A stretch of 34,252 bases of DNA. Source: Desulfotignum sp. (GTDB lineage Bacteria > Desulfobacterota > Desulfobacteria > Desulfobacterales > Desulfobacteraceae). The position numbers and the translations under genes were made by a program. A model generated the notes under the pieces. The model did not search any database. It had not been told where the DNA came from and worked only from the letters and a program-made list of their open reading frames with translations. Positions 18,207 through 27,541 of the stretch are shown piece by piece; position 1 is the first letter of the stretch, and every line of letters starts with the position of its first letter. The DNA lies in the NCBI GenBank assembly GCA_011389555.1, contig JAABUD010000226.1:1-34252 (forward strand), in the 5' to 3' direction.

Positions 18207-19088
18207 ATGAAAACCAAACCCGTGAAAATCGGCAGAAACGATCCATGTCCCTGCGGCAGTGGGAAAAAATTCAAACACTGCTGCCGGAATCGTAAAAAGG
18301 AAGTATCAATGAAAGACACCTACAAGCGGCAATACAACATTATTCTGAAAACCCCGGCCCAGGTCGAAGGGATCCGGCGGGCGGGCCGGTTGCTGATGCA
18401 GATCATGGAAGGTGTGGAAGAGATGATCCGGCCGGGTCTGGTCACGGAAGAGATCAACACCTTTGTCCACGATCAGACCATCCGGGCCGGAGCCATTCCC
18501 GCCCCTCTGAACTACCGGGGATTTCCCAAAAGCGTATGCGTGTCCATCAACGAAGTGATCTGCCACGGTATTCCCGGTGACCGGGTCCTGCAGGACGGGG
18601 ATATCGTGAACGTGGACATCACGCCCATTCTGGACGGGTATTATGCCGATGCCAGCAAAACGTTCTTTGTGGGCACCCCGGGTCCGGCCGCAAAAAAGAT
18701 TGTATCTGTGGCGGCCCGGTCTCTGAAGTCAGGCATGGACGCCGTGGCACCGGGCGCGACCCTGGGGGATGTGGGATATGCCGTCCAGAAGTATGCCGAA
18801 GACCGGGGATGTTCCGTGGTCCGGGAGTTTGTGGGCCATGGGGTGGGCCTGGATTTTCATGAACAGCCCCAGGTGATGCATTTCGGATCCCCGGGCAAAG
18901 GCGTGGCCCTGGTGCCGGGCATGGTGTTCACCATCGAGCCCATGATCAATCTGGGCAAAAAAGAGCTGCACGTTCTGCCGGACAGATGGACGGCCGTCAC
19001 CAATGACGGGTCATTGTCGGCCCAGTTCGAGCAGACCATTCTGGTGACGGAAAACGGATTTGAAAGCCTGACACCGTACGATCTCTAA
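18207..19088 (+). CDS. map: Type I methionine aminopeptidase with N-terminal SEC-C zinc motif
   Basis: Removes the initiator methionine from new proteins. The 293-residue protein carries a SEC-C motif at 10-27 (Cys14, Cys16, Cys25, Cys26), which may tether it to the ribosome, then the catalytic domain from ~45. The metal ligands are all present: Asp137, Asp148, His211, Glu244 and Glu275, with His120 in the substrate pocket. The frame is open to 18159 inside miaB; the ATG at 18207, four bases after the miaB stop, is the natural start and has GGAG ten bases upstream. It is the last gene of DUF4911-miaB-map. Its stop overlaps the stop of the convergent radical SAM gene by four bases. Confidence 0.96.
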   Translation: MKTKPVKIGRNDPCPCGSGKKFKHCCRNRKKEVSMKDTYKRQYNIILKTPAQVEGIRRAGRLLMQIMEGVEEMIRPGLVTEEINTFVHDQTIRAGAIPAPLNYRGFPKSVCVSINEVICHGIPGDRVLQDGDIVNVDITPILDGYYADASKTFFVGTPGPAAKKIVSVAARSLKSGMDAVAPGATLGDVGYAVQKYAEDRGCSVVREFVGHGVGLDFHEQPQVMHFGSPGKGVALVPGMVFTIEPMINLGKKELHVLPDRWTAVTNDGSLSAQFEQTILVTENGFESLTPYDL

Positions 19089-20755
19089 TTTGACCCCGGG
19101 CTGCCATGGGATCTGACCCCCACGGGGGGATGGTTGCGCACACTTTCAGCAAACGCCCGGCACAGGTCCGGATCGGTTTTGTGCACATATACCCGCCCGG
19201 TTTGATCCACACCCCGGATATTTTTGTCATATAAAAACCACTGAACCAGTTTGTCACTGACCGCATCCCTGCTCAAACCCGGGTCAAGAGGTGTGTCAGT
19301 ATCCGGCACCGGCCGGGGGCAGGGGGGTGCCAGCCCGGAATCCACACGATGTTTCAGATAGTTGAGAACCCGGCACAGGCGCAGCAGGGTCACGGCCTGA
19401 ACCCGGGTGGTGGTATGATCCAGCGGGAATGCCGTGGACCGCATCTGTGCAAAGTGTGCCGGTAAAATTGCCAGCTTACGGCACACCTCGTAATCCCGGC
19501 TGCCGGGAGCGGGGTAGAAAATGGACAATCCCGCCAGTGTGGGCCGGGCGGCCAGGTACAGCAGGTCGGCCAGGGAATCCAACGCGTTCTGCTTTGGGGC
19601 TGCGGCAATCAGGTAGGACACACAGTCAAGCCCGTGTTCACCGGCCCGGTCCAGGGCCCGGTCATGGGCGGCCCGGACATCCGGCCGCTGAAACCGCTTC
19701 AGCTGGGCCGCGGACATGGACCCCACCGACAGATTCAGGGTCTTGAATCCTGCCTTTGCCATGGCCTGGATCATGGCCCCGTCCAGAGAAGGGGGAAACA
19801 GCCCGTTCATGGCCCGCAGTTCCACGGGCTCCCGGTGGGCGAACCTCTGTGAGATCCCATCCAGCAGTTCCAGAAACCAGTTCCGGTCCAAACTGATATT
19901 TTCATCTTCAAAATCGATGAATCCGATATCCCGTCCATTCGCCTGGTTCTGGATTTCCTCCAGGACATGGGCCACGGGGCGCTTGCGATATCCACCATGG
20001 CTGGAAACAGCGGAAACCGCGCAATAGGAACAGGGCATGGGACATCCCCGGCTGGATACCACCATGATGGCATCCTGGTGTTTTCTGCGGTAATAGGTCA
20101 GATCCATGGGGTCGGGCATTGGCAGCCGGGCCAGATCCGGGGTCCAATAGGGGGGCTGGATCACCTGCCGGACTGGATTCTGCGGCTGTTTCGGGCTCTG
20201 AAACGCGATGCCGGGAATGTCTGACACCGGCGTGTTCTCCCGGATGGCCCGGCACAGCAGGGGCAGGGTGTGTTCGGCTTCTCCCCTGAGCACATAATCG
20301 ATGTCTGACGCGGCGAGCACATCTTCCGGAAACCGGGTGGGATGGTGCCCGCCCATGACAATGACCGCCGCTGGATTCCGATACCGGATGGCGGCGGCCG
20401 TGGCCATGGCCGTGTCATGGTAGGCGGAGAACAGCGAGGAGATGCCCACCAGAAACGGCTTGCGCCGTGCCGTTTCCAGAGCGATATGATCCAGGCTGTA
20501 CCCGAAATGCCGGTATTCATGAAACAGGCAGAACAGGGACCGGTCGGGCCGGCTGTAAAATTCATCCATATGGGCAAACCGGTCCGGCCGGGGCAAAGGC
20601 TTTGATTTCCGGGTGGCCAGCCCGTCGATGATATCGGTTTCAAATCCGCCGGCCCTGAGGGAGGCGGCAATGGACATCAACCCATAGGGCAGGGTCCGTT
20701 TGCGCGTCAGATAATAATCTTCAATGGGCGGCTGGACCAGGACCACCTGTGCCAT
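19085..20755 (-). CDS. B12-binding radical SAM protein of unknown substrate
   Basis: A 556-residue protein with an N-terminal cobalamin-binding-like Rossmann domain (~1-170; LVQPPIEDYYL, GGHHPTRFPEDVL, YVLRGEAE) and a radical SAM domain with the CxxxCxxC motif at Cys238, Cys242 and Cys245 (RGCPMPCSYC). The C-terminal part may hold a DUF4070-like or SPASM-free extension; I see no further Cys cluster. Such proteins methylate or rearrange unactivated carbons in lipids, hopanoids, chlorophylls and antibiotics. It is the last gene of rpe-ACT-UPF0210-MFS-radical SAM, six bases after the MFS gene. The class is secure, the substrate is not known. Confidence 0.88.
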   Translation of the reverse strand: MAQVVLVQPPIEDYYLTRKRTLPYGLMSIAASLRAGGFETDIIDGLATRKSKPLPRPDRFAHMDEFYSRPDRSLFCLFHEYRHFGYSLDHIALETARRKPFLVGISSLFSAYHDTAMATAAAIRYRNPAAVIVMGGHHPTRFPEDVLAASDIDYVLRGEAEHTLPLLCRAIRENTPVSDIPGIAFQSPKQPQNPVRQVIQPPYWTPDLARLPMPDPMDLTYYRRKHQDAIMVVSSRGCPMPCSYCAVSAVSSHGGYRKRPVAHVLEEIQNQANGRDIGFIDFEDENISLDRNWFLELLDGISQRFAHREPVELRAMNGLFPPSLDGAMIQAMAKAGFKTLNLSVGSMSAAQLKRFQRPDVRAAHDRALDRAGEHGLDCVSYLIAAAPKQNALDSLADLLYLAARPTLAGLSIFYPAPGSRDYEVCRKLAILPAHFAQMRSTAFPLDHTTTRVQAVTLLRLCRVLNYLKHRVDSGLAPPCPRPVPDTDTPLDPGLSRDAVSDKLVQWFLYDKNIRGVDQTGRVYVHKTDPDLCRAFAESVRNHPPVGVRSHGSPGSN

Positions 20756-20761
20756 GTCTGA

Positions 20762-21973
20762 TCACACCATCCTGGGAAACCTGGCAATGAACACCAGGGT
20801 GGTCAAGGGAATGAATGCCATGACCAGCAGTACCGCTTCGATGCCGTACACATCGGCCAGTCCCCCCACCAGCGGGGAGACCGCCCCGCCCAGCCCATAG
20901 GCCAGTCCCATCATCAGGCTGGACACCATGGCCCGGGACCTGGGCACCAGTTTCTGGGCCATGACCACACCCAGCGGCAGCGATGCCAGCACGAAAAATC
21001 CGGCGGCAAACGCGCCGATAAACACGAAGGGGCCGGGCAGGTACAGATAAAGGATCAACGCCGGGGTCATGAGCAGGTGTGACGTGAAAAAGATTTTCCT
21101 GAACCCGGTGCGGTCCGCCAGGTATCCGGCCAGCAGTCCGCTCAAGGTGCCGGCCACGATGAAAAATGCCACAATCAGGCCGACGCTGGGCAAAGGATGC
21201 CCCGCATCCTTGAGAAAAATGGGCATGAATGTCATGAATGCCTGGCCCGTGACCGCCCGCAGAAACATGACCAGCCAGATCAGAAAAATGGTTTTGTAGA
21301 CAGGCCCCATGGTGACTTTCAGGGATTTGAAAAAACCCAGATGGGACAGGTTTTCACTTTGGGGCCGGGGCAGGTATCTGAGGCAGAACAAAAATGCCAC
21401 CAGCCCGAGAATCCCGGTCCAGGGCATGGCTTCCAGCCCGAAACGGGCCACATACCAGGTGATGAACACCGGTCCCAAAGCAAAGGCCAGGGTCCCGCCG
21501 GTGTTGTAGATGGACAGGCAGAACCCGGTGCGGTTCCCGCTGTACAGCGGCACCATCCCGGTGGTGGCGGGATGAAACATGGAAGATCCCAGAGAACCCA
21601 GGCACAGAATCAGCAGCAGCACATAAAAATTGGGGGCCATGCCTGAAAACGGAATGCAGAAAAACGCCAGAAACAGGCCGGTGAACACGAACCACCGGCT
21701 CTCGTACCGGTCGGACAGATATCCCACCACGGGCTGGATTATGAAAGCCAGGAGCCGGACCAGTCCGGTGAGCAGTCCCACCTGGGTCAGGGTCAGGCCC
21801 AGTTTGTCCACAAACGCGGGCAGCAGCGGTGCAAAAAACGACGAATAAAAATCACCGGTAAAATGCACCAGGGTGATCACCAGGACAATGCCGTATTGAA
21901 CCCGGGTATTGTCAATATTTTCCCGGGGAGCCGGGTCGCCGGGCCCGGGTTTCGGGGTTTTTGAATCAGACAT
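20762..21973 (-). CDS. MFS transporter, fosmidomycin-resistance (Fsr)-like
   Basis: A 403-residue inner-membrane protein with a ~25-residue proline-rich cytoplasmic N-terminus and about 12 hydrophobic segments. The opening HFTGDFYSSFFAPLLPAF and loop GYLSDRYESRW fit the Fsr-like branch of the major facilitator superfamily; the second half has GYLADRTGFRK, the repeated loop motif. The pump direction and substrate are unknown; drug efflux is only a family association. It is four bases from the UPF0210 gene and six from the radical SAM gene, so the three are likely co-transcribed. Confidence 0.88.
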   Translation of the reverse strand: MSDSKTPKPGPGDPAPRENIDNTRVQYGIVLVITLVHFTGDFYSSFFAPLLPAFVDKLGLTLTQVGLLTGLVRLLAFIIQPVVGYLSDRYESRWFVFTGLFLAFFCIPFSGMAPNFYVLLLILCLGSLGSSMFHPATTGMVPLYSGNRTGFCLSIYNTGGTLAFALGPVFITWYVARFGLEAMPWTGILGLVAFLFCLRYLPRPQSENLSHLGFFKSLKVTMGPVYKTIFLIWLVMFLRAVTGQAFMTFMPIFLKDAGHPLPSVGLIVAFFIVAGTLSGLLAGYLADRTGFRKIFFTSHLLMTPALILYLYLPGPFVFIGAFAAGFFVLASLPLGVVMAQKLVPRSRAMVSSLMMGLAYGLGGAVSPLVGGLADVYGIEAVLLVMAFIPLTTLVFIARFPRMV

Positions 21974-21977
21974 GGGG

Positions 21978-23348
21978 TTAATTTTTCAGGCTGTGGATGG
22001 GGGCGGGGATCCGGCCGCCGTGATGGACAAAAAGGCTGGCATCCGCCATATGGGGAACGGCCATGATTCTGGCTTCTCCCAGAAGCCCGCCGAAATGAAC
22101 ATTGTCTCCGGCCGCTTTGCCCGGCACGGGAATGATGCGGGTGGCCGTGGTTTTGGCATTGATCATGCCGATGGCCATTTCATCGGCGATCATGCCGGCC
22201 AGGCACTCTTCCGTGATGTCTCCGGGCACGGGCACCATGTCCAGCCCCACGGAACACACCGATGTCAATGCTTCGAGTTTTTCCAGGCTCAAAAATCCCT
22301 GGTGGGCCGCATGGGCGATGTTGAGATCTTCGCTCACCGGGATGAACGCCCCGCTCAATCCCCCCACATGGGACGAGGCAAACGCCCCGCCTTTTTTCAC
22401 GGCATCATTGAGCATGGCCAGGGCCGCCGTGGAGCCGGGGACCCCGATCTGGGTGAGCCCCAGGGCCTGGAAAATCTCTCCGATGCTGTCCCCCACCGTC
22501 GGGGTCGGTGCCAGAGACAGGTCCACCACCCCGAACCGGACGTTCAGGTCTTTTGCCACTTCCCGGCCGATGAGTTCACCCACCCGGGTGACTTTGCAGG
22601 CCGTTCGTTTGATCACTTCCGCAATATTGCCCAGGGTCATGGGGCCGTTTTCCAGGTTCCGCTCGATGGCCCGTTTCACCACGCCCGGACCGGAGACCCC
22701 CACATTGATCACGGCATCGGCCACACCGACCCCGAGATAGGCCCCGGCCATAAACGGCATGTCTTCGGGAATATTGGCAAACACGCACAGCTTGGCACAG
22801 GCCAGCCCGTCCTGGTCGGCGGTCAGAGCTGCGGCCTGTTTGATGGCCCGGGCCATTTGCAGCACGGCATCCATGTTGATACCGGCCTTGGTGGTGGCCA
22901 CGTTCACAGAGGCGCACACCCGCTGGGTTTCGGCCAGGGACCGGGGCAGGGCCTCGATCAGGGCCGCATCGCCGGATGCCATGCCTTTTTCCACCAGAGC
23001 GGAAAACCCGCCGATAAAATCGATATCCACGGCCTTGGCAATGTCATTGAGCTCATGGGCGATCTCCACCATCTGATCGGCGGAAAACGCGGCCCCCACC
23101 AGGGCGATGGGGCTGATGGAGATGCGTTTGTTCACCACCTGGATGCCGTATTTGTCCCCCACCTCGTCGCACACCGATTTCAGGGATCCGGCATGGCCCG
23201 TGATTTTTCTCCGGATATTGCGCCTGAATGTATCCAGGTCATGGCTGATGCAGTCAAACAGGTTGATGCCCAAGGTCACGGCCCGGACATCCAGGTGTTC
23301 GTTTTTCACCATTTCAATGGTGGAGAGGATTTCATGATCTTCAAACAT
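21978..23348 (-). CDS. UPF0210 / PFL-family protein (DUF711)
   Basis: A 456-residue uncharacterised protein of the UPF0210 (DUF711) family, sometimes called PFL-like. Seen: SISPIALVGAAF, GGFSALVEKG, NIPEDMPFMAGA, NVGVSGPGVV, GGLSGAFIPVSED and the closing GGRIPAPIHS. The fold is said to resemble pyruvate formate-lyase, but the glycyl radical loop is not recognisable here. The frame opens with a TTG at 23363; the ATG at 23348 with AAGGA five to eight bases upstream is the better start. In many bacteria UPF0210 follows an ACT-domain gene, as here (24 bp gap), so the ACT protein may sense a ligand for it. No activity can be stated. Confidence 0.9.
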   Translation of the reverse strand: MFEDHEILSTIEMVKNEHLDVRAVTLGINLFDCISHDLDTFRRNIRRKITGHAGSLKSVCDEVGDKYGIQVVNKRISISPIALVGAAFSADQMVEIAHELNDIAKAVDIDFIGGFSALVEKGMASGDAALIEALPRSLAETQRVCASVNVATTKAGINMDAVLQMARAIKQAAALTADQDGLACAKLCVFANIPEDMPFMAGAYLGVGVADAVINVGVSGPGVVKRAIERNLENGPMTLGNIAEVIKRTACKVTRVGELIGREVAKDLNVRFGVVDLSLAPTPTVGDSIGEIFQALGLTQIGVPGSTAALAMLNDAVKKGGAFASSHVGGLSGAFIPVSEDLNIAHAAHQGFLSLEKLEALTSVCSVGLDMVPVPGDITEECLAGMIADEMAIGMINAKTTATRIIPVPGKAAGDNVHFGGLLGEARIMAVPHMADASLFVHHGGRIPAPIHSLKN

Positions 23349-23371
23349 GTCGGTTCCTTGCAAATGAATGG

Positions 23372-23926
23372 CTAAATTTTGTTGATGGCATCAAAAATAT
23401 TTTTGTGCTGAATCCGGATATCCAGGCCCAGTTCGTCCGCTCTGTTGCGCAGATCGGCAAACAGAGCCGCTGTATCCATGTCCGGCGTCACCCATACCTG
23501 GTAGGACATGACATTGTTTCTGGGGTCGGGTCCGCCCTTGAACACGGCCTTGAGATTGATGATATTGGCCCGGTATGCGGCCAGAATAGCGGAAAACCCT
23601 GCCACCAGACCTTTCTGATCCGGTCCGATGGTGGTGATCAGAAAAATGTCCCCTTCAGTGTCCATGGCTGAACCCCGGGTTTCTTCCAAAGGATTGACAT
23701 GGATCACCAGCCCCTGGTCCCGGGACTGGTCGGTCAGCATCCGGCGTAAATGATCCTTGTCCAGGGATGCCGGGGTTTCCACCAGGAACAGTCCGGCAAA
23801 CTGGTTCTGGAGAATCATCTGGTTGACGTTTTCCAGGTTGCAGTCCTGCTGAAACAGAATCCGGGTCACATGGGCAATAATGCCGGGCCGGTCCTGGGCC
23901 AGCACCGTGATGATGAACTTGTTCAT
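23372..23926 (-). CDS. Double ACT-domain protein (GcvR-like)
   Basis: A 184-residue protein made of two ACT domains (~1-80 and ~93-175), the small amino-acid-binding module; the first begins [18 protein letters not shown] and the second [20 protein letters not shown]. There is no catalytic or DNA-binding domain, so a sensing role is likely. GcvR of enterobacteria has the same architecture, but here the partner is UPF0210, not a glycine cleavage operon. Its ATG overlaps the rpe stop (four bases). Confidence 0.87.
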   Translation of the reverse strand: MNKFIITVLAQDRPGIIAHVTRILFQQDCNLENVNQMILQNQFAGLFLVETPASLDKDHLRRMLTDQSRDQGLVIHVNPLEETRGSAMDTEGDIFLITTIGPDQKGLVAGFSAILAAYRANIINLKAVFKGGPDPRNNVMSYQVWVTPDMDTAALFADLRNRADELGLDIRIQHKNIFDAINKI

Positions 23927-24591
23927 GGCGTACCTTTCCGCTCTGCGTCAGTGCGAAGCGCGGCAAGGGTGTCGGCATAATCGGGGGTATTGAAAATGGC
24001 CGAGCCTGCCACAAAGCAGTCCGCCCCGGCCCGGGCCACGGATGCGATGGTGTCGGCATTGATGCCGCCGTCCACCTGGATGATGGCAGAGGATTGTTTT
24101 TGGGCCAGCAGATCGGACAACGCCTTGATTTTGTCAATGCTGGATTCAATGAATTTTTGTCCCCCGAATCCGGGGTTGACGCTCATGATCAACACAAAAT
24201 CCAGCTGATCCGCCACATATTCGATGGCGGACAGCGGGGTGGCCGGATTCAACGCCACCCCGGCCTTGACCTCGAGTTCCTGGATCTGCTGAAGGGTCCG
24301 GTGCAGATGCGGGCAGGTTTCCGTGTGCACGGAAATATAGTCTGCGCCGGCTTTGGCAAAATCGGGAATGATCGCTTCCGGTTTTTCTATCATCAGGTGC
24401 ACATCCAGCGGCAGGGAAGTGACCCGTTTGCAGGCCGCCACAATAATGGGGCCATAGGTGATATTGGGAACAAACCGGCCGTCCATGACATCGATGTGTA
24501 TCCAGTCGGCACCGGCGGTCTCAACCGCTGACACCTCCCGGCCCAGGCGGGTGAAATCAGCCGATAATATGGAAGGAGCAATGAGCGCCAT
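23923..24591 (-). CDS. rpe: Ribulose-phosphate 3-epimerase
   Basis: Interconverts ribulose 5-phosphate and xylulose 5-phosphate in the pentose phosphate pathway. The 222-residue TIM barrel shows APSILSADF, the metal-binding [34 protein letters not shown] and VDGGINADT with its catalytic Asp. AGGAG sits seven bases before the ATG. It lies at the head of the rpe-ACT-UPF0210 run, 101 bp after rsmB, and may have its own promoter. Confidence 0.97.
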   Translation of the reverse strand: MALIAPSILSADFTRLGREVSAVETAGADWIHIDVMDGRFVPNITYGPIIVAACKRVTSLPLDVHLMIEKPEAIIPDFAKAGADYISVHTETCPHLHRTLQQIQELEVKAGVALNPATPLSAIEYVADQLDFVLIMSVNPGFGGQKFIESSIDKIKALSDLLAQKQSSAIIQVDGGINADTIASVARAGADCFVAGSAIFNTPDYADTLAALRTDAERKGTP

Positions 24592-24632
24592 GATCGATCT
24601 CCTGTATCAGTTACATAGGGTAAAAAATGCAT

Positions 24633-24661
24633 ACCATAATGGGTATCCGGTCAACAATCAA
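24633..24661 (-). promoter_or_regulatory. Possible promoter of rpe
   Basis: TTGATT (24661-24656), 17 bp, TATGGT (24638-24633) on the minus strand, in the 101-bp gap between rsmB and rpe. Four of six positions match in each hexamer, so this is weak. Confidence 0.3.
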
Positions 24662-24692
24662 CCATTTTTATGGTCAGTTTCATGAATCGAAT

Positions 24693-26036
24693 CTATGGGG
24701 TGAGGCGTTGGAGGCGGGCCGCAAAAAACCCGTCCATGTTCATGCCGTTGGGAAAGGTTTTGAAATACCGGTCCATGGGCAGGCCGAAGCAGTCCTGGAT
24801 CGGCGCCAGTACATAGTCTTTTCGTTTTTTCAAGAACGCGGTCACCACCTGTTCGTTTTCTTCCGGTTCTCCGGAACATACGGCATACACCAGGATGCCG
24901 CCGGGCGCCACCCGGTTGGCGGCTGCGTTGAGCAGTTTTTTCTGCCGGGCCGCCATGCGCTGGATATCCTGGAACGAGCGTTTCCACTTGGTGTCCGGGT
25001 TTCGGCGCAGCACGCCTAAGCCCGTGCAGGGGGCATCCACCAGGACCCGGTCGAAATAGTGCGGAAAATCGGTATGATCGGCTTTCATCAGGTCCAGGAC
25101 CCGGCACTGAACCGTGTCGATTCCCAGCCGCCGGGCTTCGGTTTCCAGCAGTTCCAGTTTGTGCGGATCGGTATCCATGGCCGTGATCTGTCCCTGACCT
25201 TTCATGATCTGGGCCATGTGCAGGGATTTGCCGCCCCGTCCGGCACAGGCGTCCAGCACGGTGTGACCGGGTTCGGGGTCCAGAATCAGGGAGACCAGCT
25301 GGGCCGCTTCATCCTGAACCGCGAACAGGCCCTGGTCAAACCCGGGCAGGGCCTCGATCCGGGTGCCGGATTCCATACTGTAGATGCCATCCGGACTCAA
25401 TGGGGTGAGCTGCACCGGGTGGCCGGCCACCGCAAAGGTGTCGCTCAACGCAGGACGATGGATTTTCAGGGTGTTGGTCCGCAGAGTCAGGGGCGGGACC
25501 TGGTTGATGGTCCGGCACAGCTCAAGGATCTGTTCCGGACCATATCGAGCCAGCCAGCGCCGGGCCAGCCATTCAGGAATGGAATGAACAATGGTGATAT
25601 GGCCCATCAGATCTGTGTGTGGATCCGGCAGTGCCAGCGTGTGAAAGCGCCGGACCGCATTGCGCAACACCCCGTTCACGAATCCGGCGGTCTTTTTGCC
25701 GTTCCGGGCCTTGACCAGGGTCACGCTGGTGTCGATGGCGGCAAAATTCGGGATCCGGTCCAGAAACCGCAATTGAAAAAGCGCCATGCGCAGCGCCATC
25801 AACACGGGCAGATCCATGCGTTTCAACGGAATTCTGGCAAACGACTGAATGATGTGATCCAGAAAATTGCGGTGCCGCAGCACCCCGAACACAATGGCAT
25901 GGCACAGGTTTTTGTCGGGTTGGGACAGATGGGCCAGGCCTGGAGACACCGCATCCAGGGTCCGGTCCAGGGTGGCGTGTTTTTGTGCGCTTTGCAGCAG
26001 GATTTCCAGGGCTGCGTCTCTTGTATCCCAGTCCAT
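24693..26036 (-). CDS. rsmB: 16S rRNA (cytosine-967 C5) methyltransferase RsmB
   Basis: Methylates C967 of 16S rRNA with SAM. The 447-residue protein has an N-terminal NusB-like RNA-binding domain (~5-130) and a C-terminal Rossmann methyltransferase: SAM motif VLDACAGRGGKS, motif IV DAPCTGLGVLRRNPD and motif VI YAVCSGEPEENE. The two conserved cysteines of m5C methyltransferases are present in PCTG and VCS. The gene follows fmt after three bases. Confidence 0.95.
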   Translation of the reverse strand: MDWDTRDAALEILLQSAQKHATLDRTLDAVSPGLAHLSQPDKNLCHAIVFGVLRHRNFLDHIIQSFARIPLKRMDLPVLMALRMALFQLRFLDRIPNFAAIDTSVTLVKARNGKKTAGFVNGVLRNAVRRFHTLALPDPHTDLMGHITIVHSIPEWLARRWLARYGPEQILELCRTINQVPPLTLRTNTLKIHRPALSDTFAVAGHPVQLTPLSPDGIYSMESGTRIEALPGFDQGLFAVQDEAAQLVSLILDPEPGHTVLDACAGRGGKSLHMAQIMKGQGQITAMDTDPHKLELLETEARRLGIDTVQCRVLDLMKADHTDFPHYFDRVLVDAPCTGLGVLRRNPDTKWKRSFQDIQRMAARQKKLLNAAANRVAPGGILVYAVCSGEPEENEQVVTAFLKKRKDYVLAPIQDCFGLPMDRYFKTFPNGMNMDGFFAARLQRLTP

Positions 26037-26039
26037 GGA

Positions 26040-27011
26040 TCACACGAACCGGTCAAAAAGAGCCAGGGAATGGCCCCGCAAAAACGTGTCTGCAGACAGA
26101 CGCTTGCCGGATTTGCCCATCAGCTCCTGAACGATGACCGACCCGGTGCCGGCGGCCACGTGAATGCCCTGTTCATCCATGGCACACACGGTTCCCGGCG
26201 GTGCCGGGGGCGAATGTTTGTCCGGCGGTGCCGGGGGCGATGGTTTGCCGTTCGGGCCCGGGACCGCGGTGAACAGTTTGATGCGCCGGCCCGCCAAATC
26301 GGTGTATGCCCCGGGCCAGGGATTCATGGCATGGATATGGGCCACCACGTCCAGATGGGAAAGGGTCCAGTCGATGCGGCCGTCCGCTTTTTTGAGCATG
26401 GGCGCGTACGTGGCTTTTTCCGGATCCTGGGAGGTCGGAGTCAACCGGCCGGCATCGATTTGGTCAATGGTGTCCAGGATCAGGTCCGCGCCCAGGTCGG
26501 CCAGCCGGTCGTGCAGGGACTGGGCCGTGTCTCGAGGATGGATCGGGGTGTCAACAAACAGCAGAATATCCCCGGCATCCAGTTCTTTGACCATGACCAT
26601 GGTGGTGACACCGGATGTCTCGTCCCGGTTGCGGATGGCCGCCTGGATAGGAGACGCTCCCCGGTATTTTGGCAGCAGCGAGGCATGGATGTTGACGGGA
26701 TATTTTTCGGGGATATCCAGAATCTGTGGGGACAGAATCTGTCCATAGGCAGCCACCACAAAATAATCCGGGGCCAGTGCCCGCAATTCCCGCACCATGG
26801 CATCGGTATTGATTTTTTCCGGCTGGGATACGGCCAGGCCCAGGTCCAGGGCCGCCGCTTTCACCGGCGGGGGACTGGGTTTTCTGCCCCGGCCTTTGGG
26901 CCGGTCCGGCTGGGTGATCACCCGGCAGATCTCAACCCCGGGCCGGGCTGCCAGGGCTTGTAATGGCGGCACAGCAAAATCCGGGGTCCCCATGAAAACG
27001 ATGCGGGTCAT
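26040..27011 (-). CDS. fmt: Methionyl-tRNA formyltransferase
   Basis: Formylates the initiator Met-tRNA using 10-formyltetrahydrofolate. The 323-residue protein begins MTRIVFMGTPDFAVPPL, and the catalytic triad is visible at Asn107, His109 (NIHASLLPKYRG) and Asp146 (LDAGD). The C-terminal OB-like domain is joined by an unusual proline-rich linker at ~252-273 built from a duplicated 27-bp unit. It overlaps def by four bases (ATGA), and the two enzymes are the usual formylation/deformylation pair. Confidence 0.97.
   Translation of the reverse strand: MTRIVFMGTPDFAVPPLQALAARPGVEICRVITQPDRPKGRGRKPSPPPVKAAALDLGLAVSQPEKINTDAMVRELRALAPDYFVVAAYGQILSPQILDIPEKYPVNIHASLLPKYRGASPIQAAIRNRDETSGVTTMVMVKELDAGDILLFVDTPIHPRDTAQSLHDRLADLGADLILDTIDQIDAGRLTPTSQDPEKATYAPMLKKADGRIDWTLSHLDVVAHIHAMNPWPGAYTDLAGRRIKLFTAVPGPNGKPSPPAPPDKHSPPAPPGTVCAMDEQGIHVAAGTGSVIVQELMGKSGKRLSADTFLRGHSLALFDRFV
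26196..26249. repeat. 27-bp tandem duplication inside fmt
   Basis: Units at 26196-26222 and 26223-26249 begin CGGCGGTGCCGGGGGCGA and differ at three positions. They encode two copies of an SPPAPP-type element in the Fmt linker. Confidence 0.85.
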
Positions 27012-27541
27012 GATGCAACGGTTTCCTTGAGTTGTTTCATCCGTTTTTTTCTGTACATGGCCCGTTTCAAAGAACTGATGCGGTCGATGAACAAAACCCC
27101 GTCCAGGTGGTCGATCTCGTGCTGCATGATCACGGCCATCAGGCCGTGAGCGTCGAATTCCAGCAGATTGCCGTCCCTATCTGTGGCCCGCACGGTCACC
27201 TGTTCGTACCGTTTGACATCGGCCCGGAAATCCACCACGCTCAGACACCCTTCATTTTCGGAAAGATAACTGCCCGAGGCCTGGACAATCTCCGGGTTGA
27301 TCAAGACGGCAATTGTTGGTTTTGACCCGTCATCATCCGGGTTTTCGGCACGGGCATCATATACGAGAATCCGTTTGTTGACCCCCACCTGGGGTGCGGC
27401 CAGGCCGATGCCGGAATCATGGAACATGGTTTCCCCCATGTCCTGGATCAGCTGCTTGACCTCGTCATCGATGATTTCCACCTTTTCCGAGGGTATGGAC
27501 AATGATTTTTCAGGATATGTGACGATCGGTAACAAAGCCAT
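27008..27541 (-). CDS. def: Peptide deformylase
   Basis: Removes the N-formyl group from nascent proteins; Fe(II)- or Zn-dependent. The 177-residue protein has all three motifs: GIGLAAPQVG (44-53), EGCLS with metal ligand Cys99, and QHEIDHLDG with ligands His141 and His145 and catalytic Glu142. The N-terminal region overlaps ribF by 32 bases and the stop overlaps fmt by four, so the ribF-def-fmt transcript is compact. Confidence 0.98.
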   Translation of the reverse strand: MALLPIVTYPEKSLSIPSEKVEIIDDEVKQLIQDMGETMFHDSGIGLAAPQVGVNKRILVYDARAENPDDDGSKPTIAVLINPEIVQASGSYLSENEGCLSVVDFRADVKRYEQVTVRATDRDGNLLEFDAHGLMAVIMQHEIDHLDGVLFIDRISSLKRAMYRKKRMKQLKETVAS

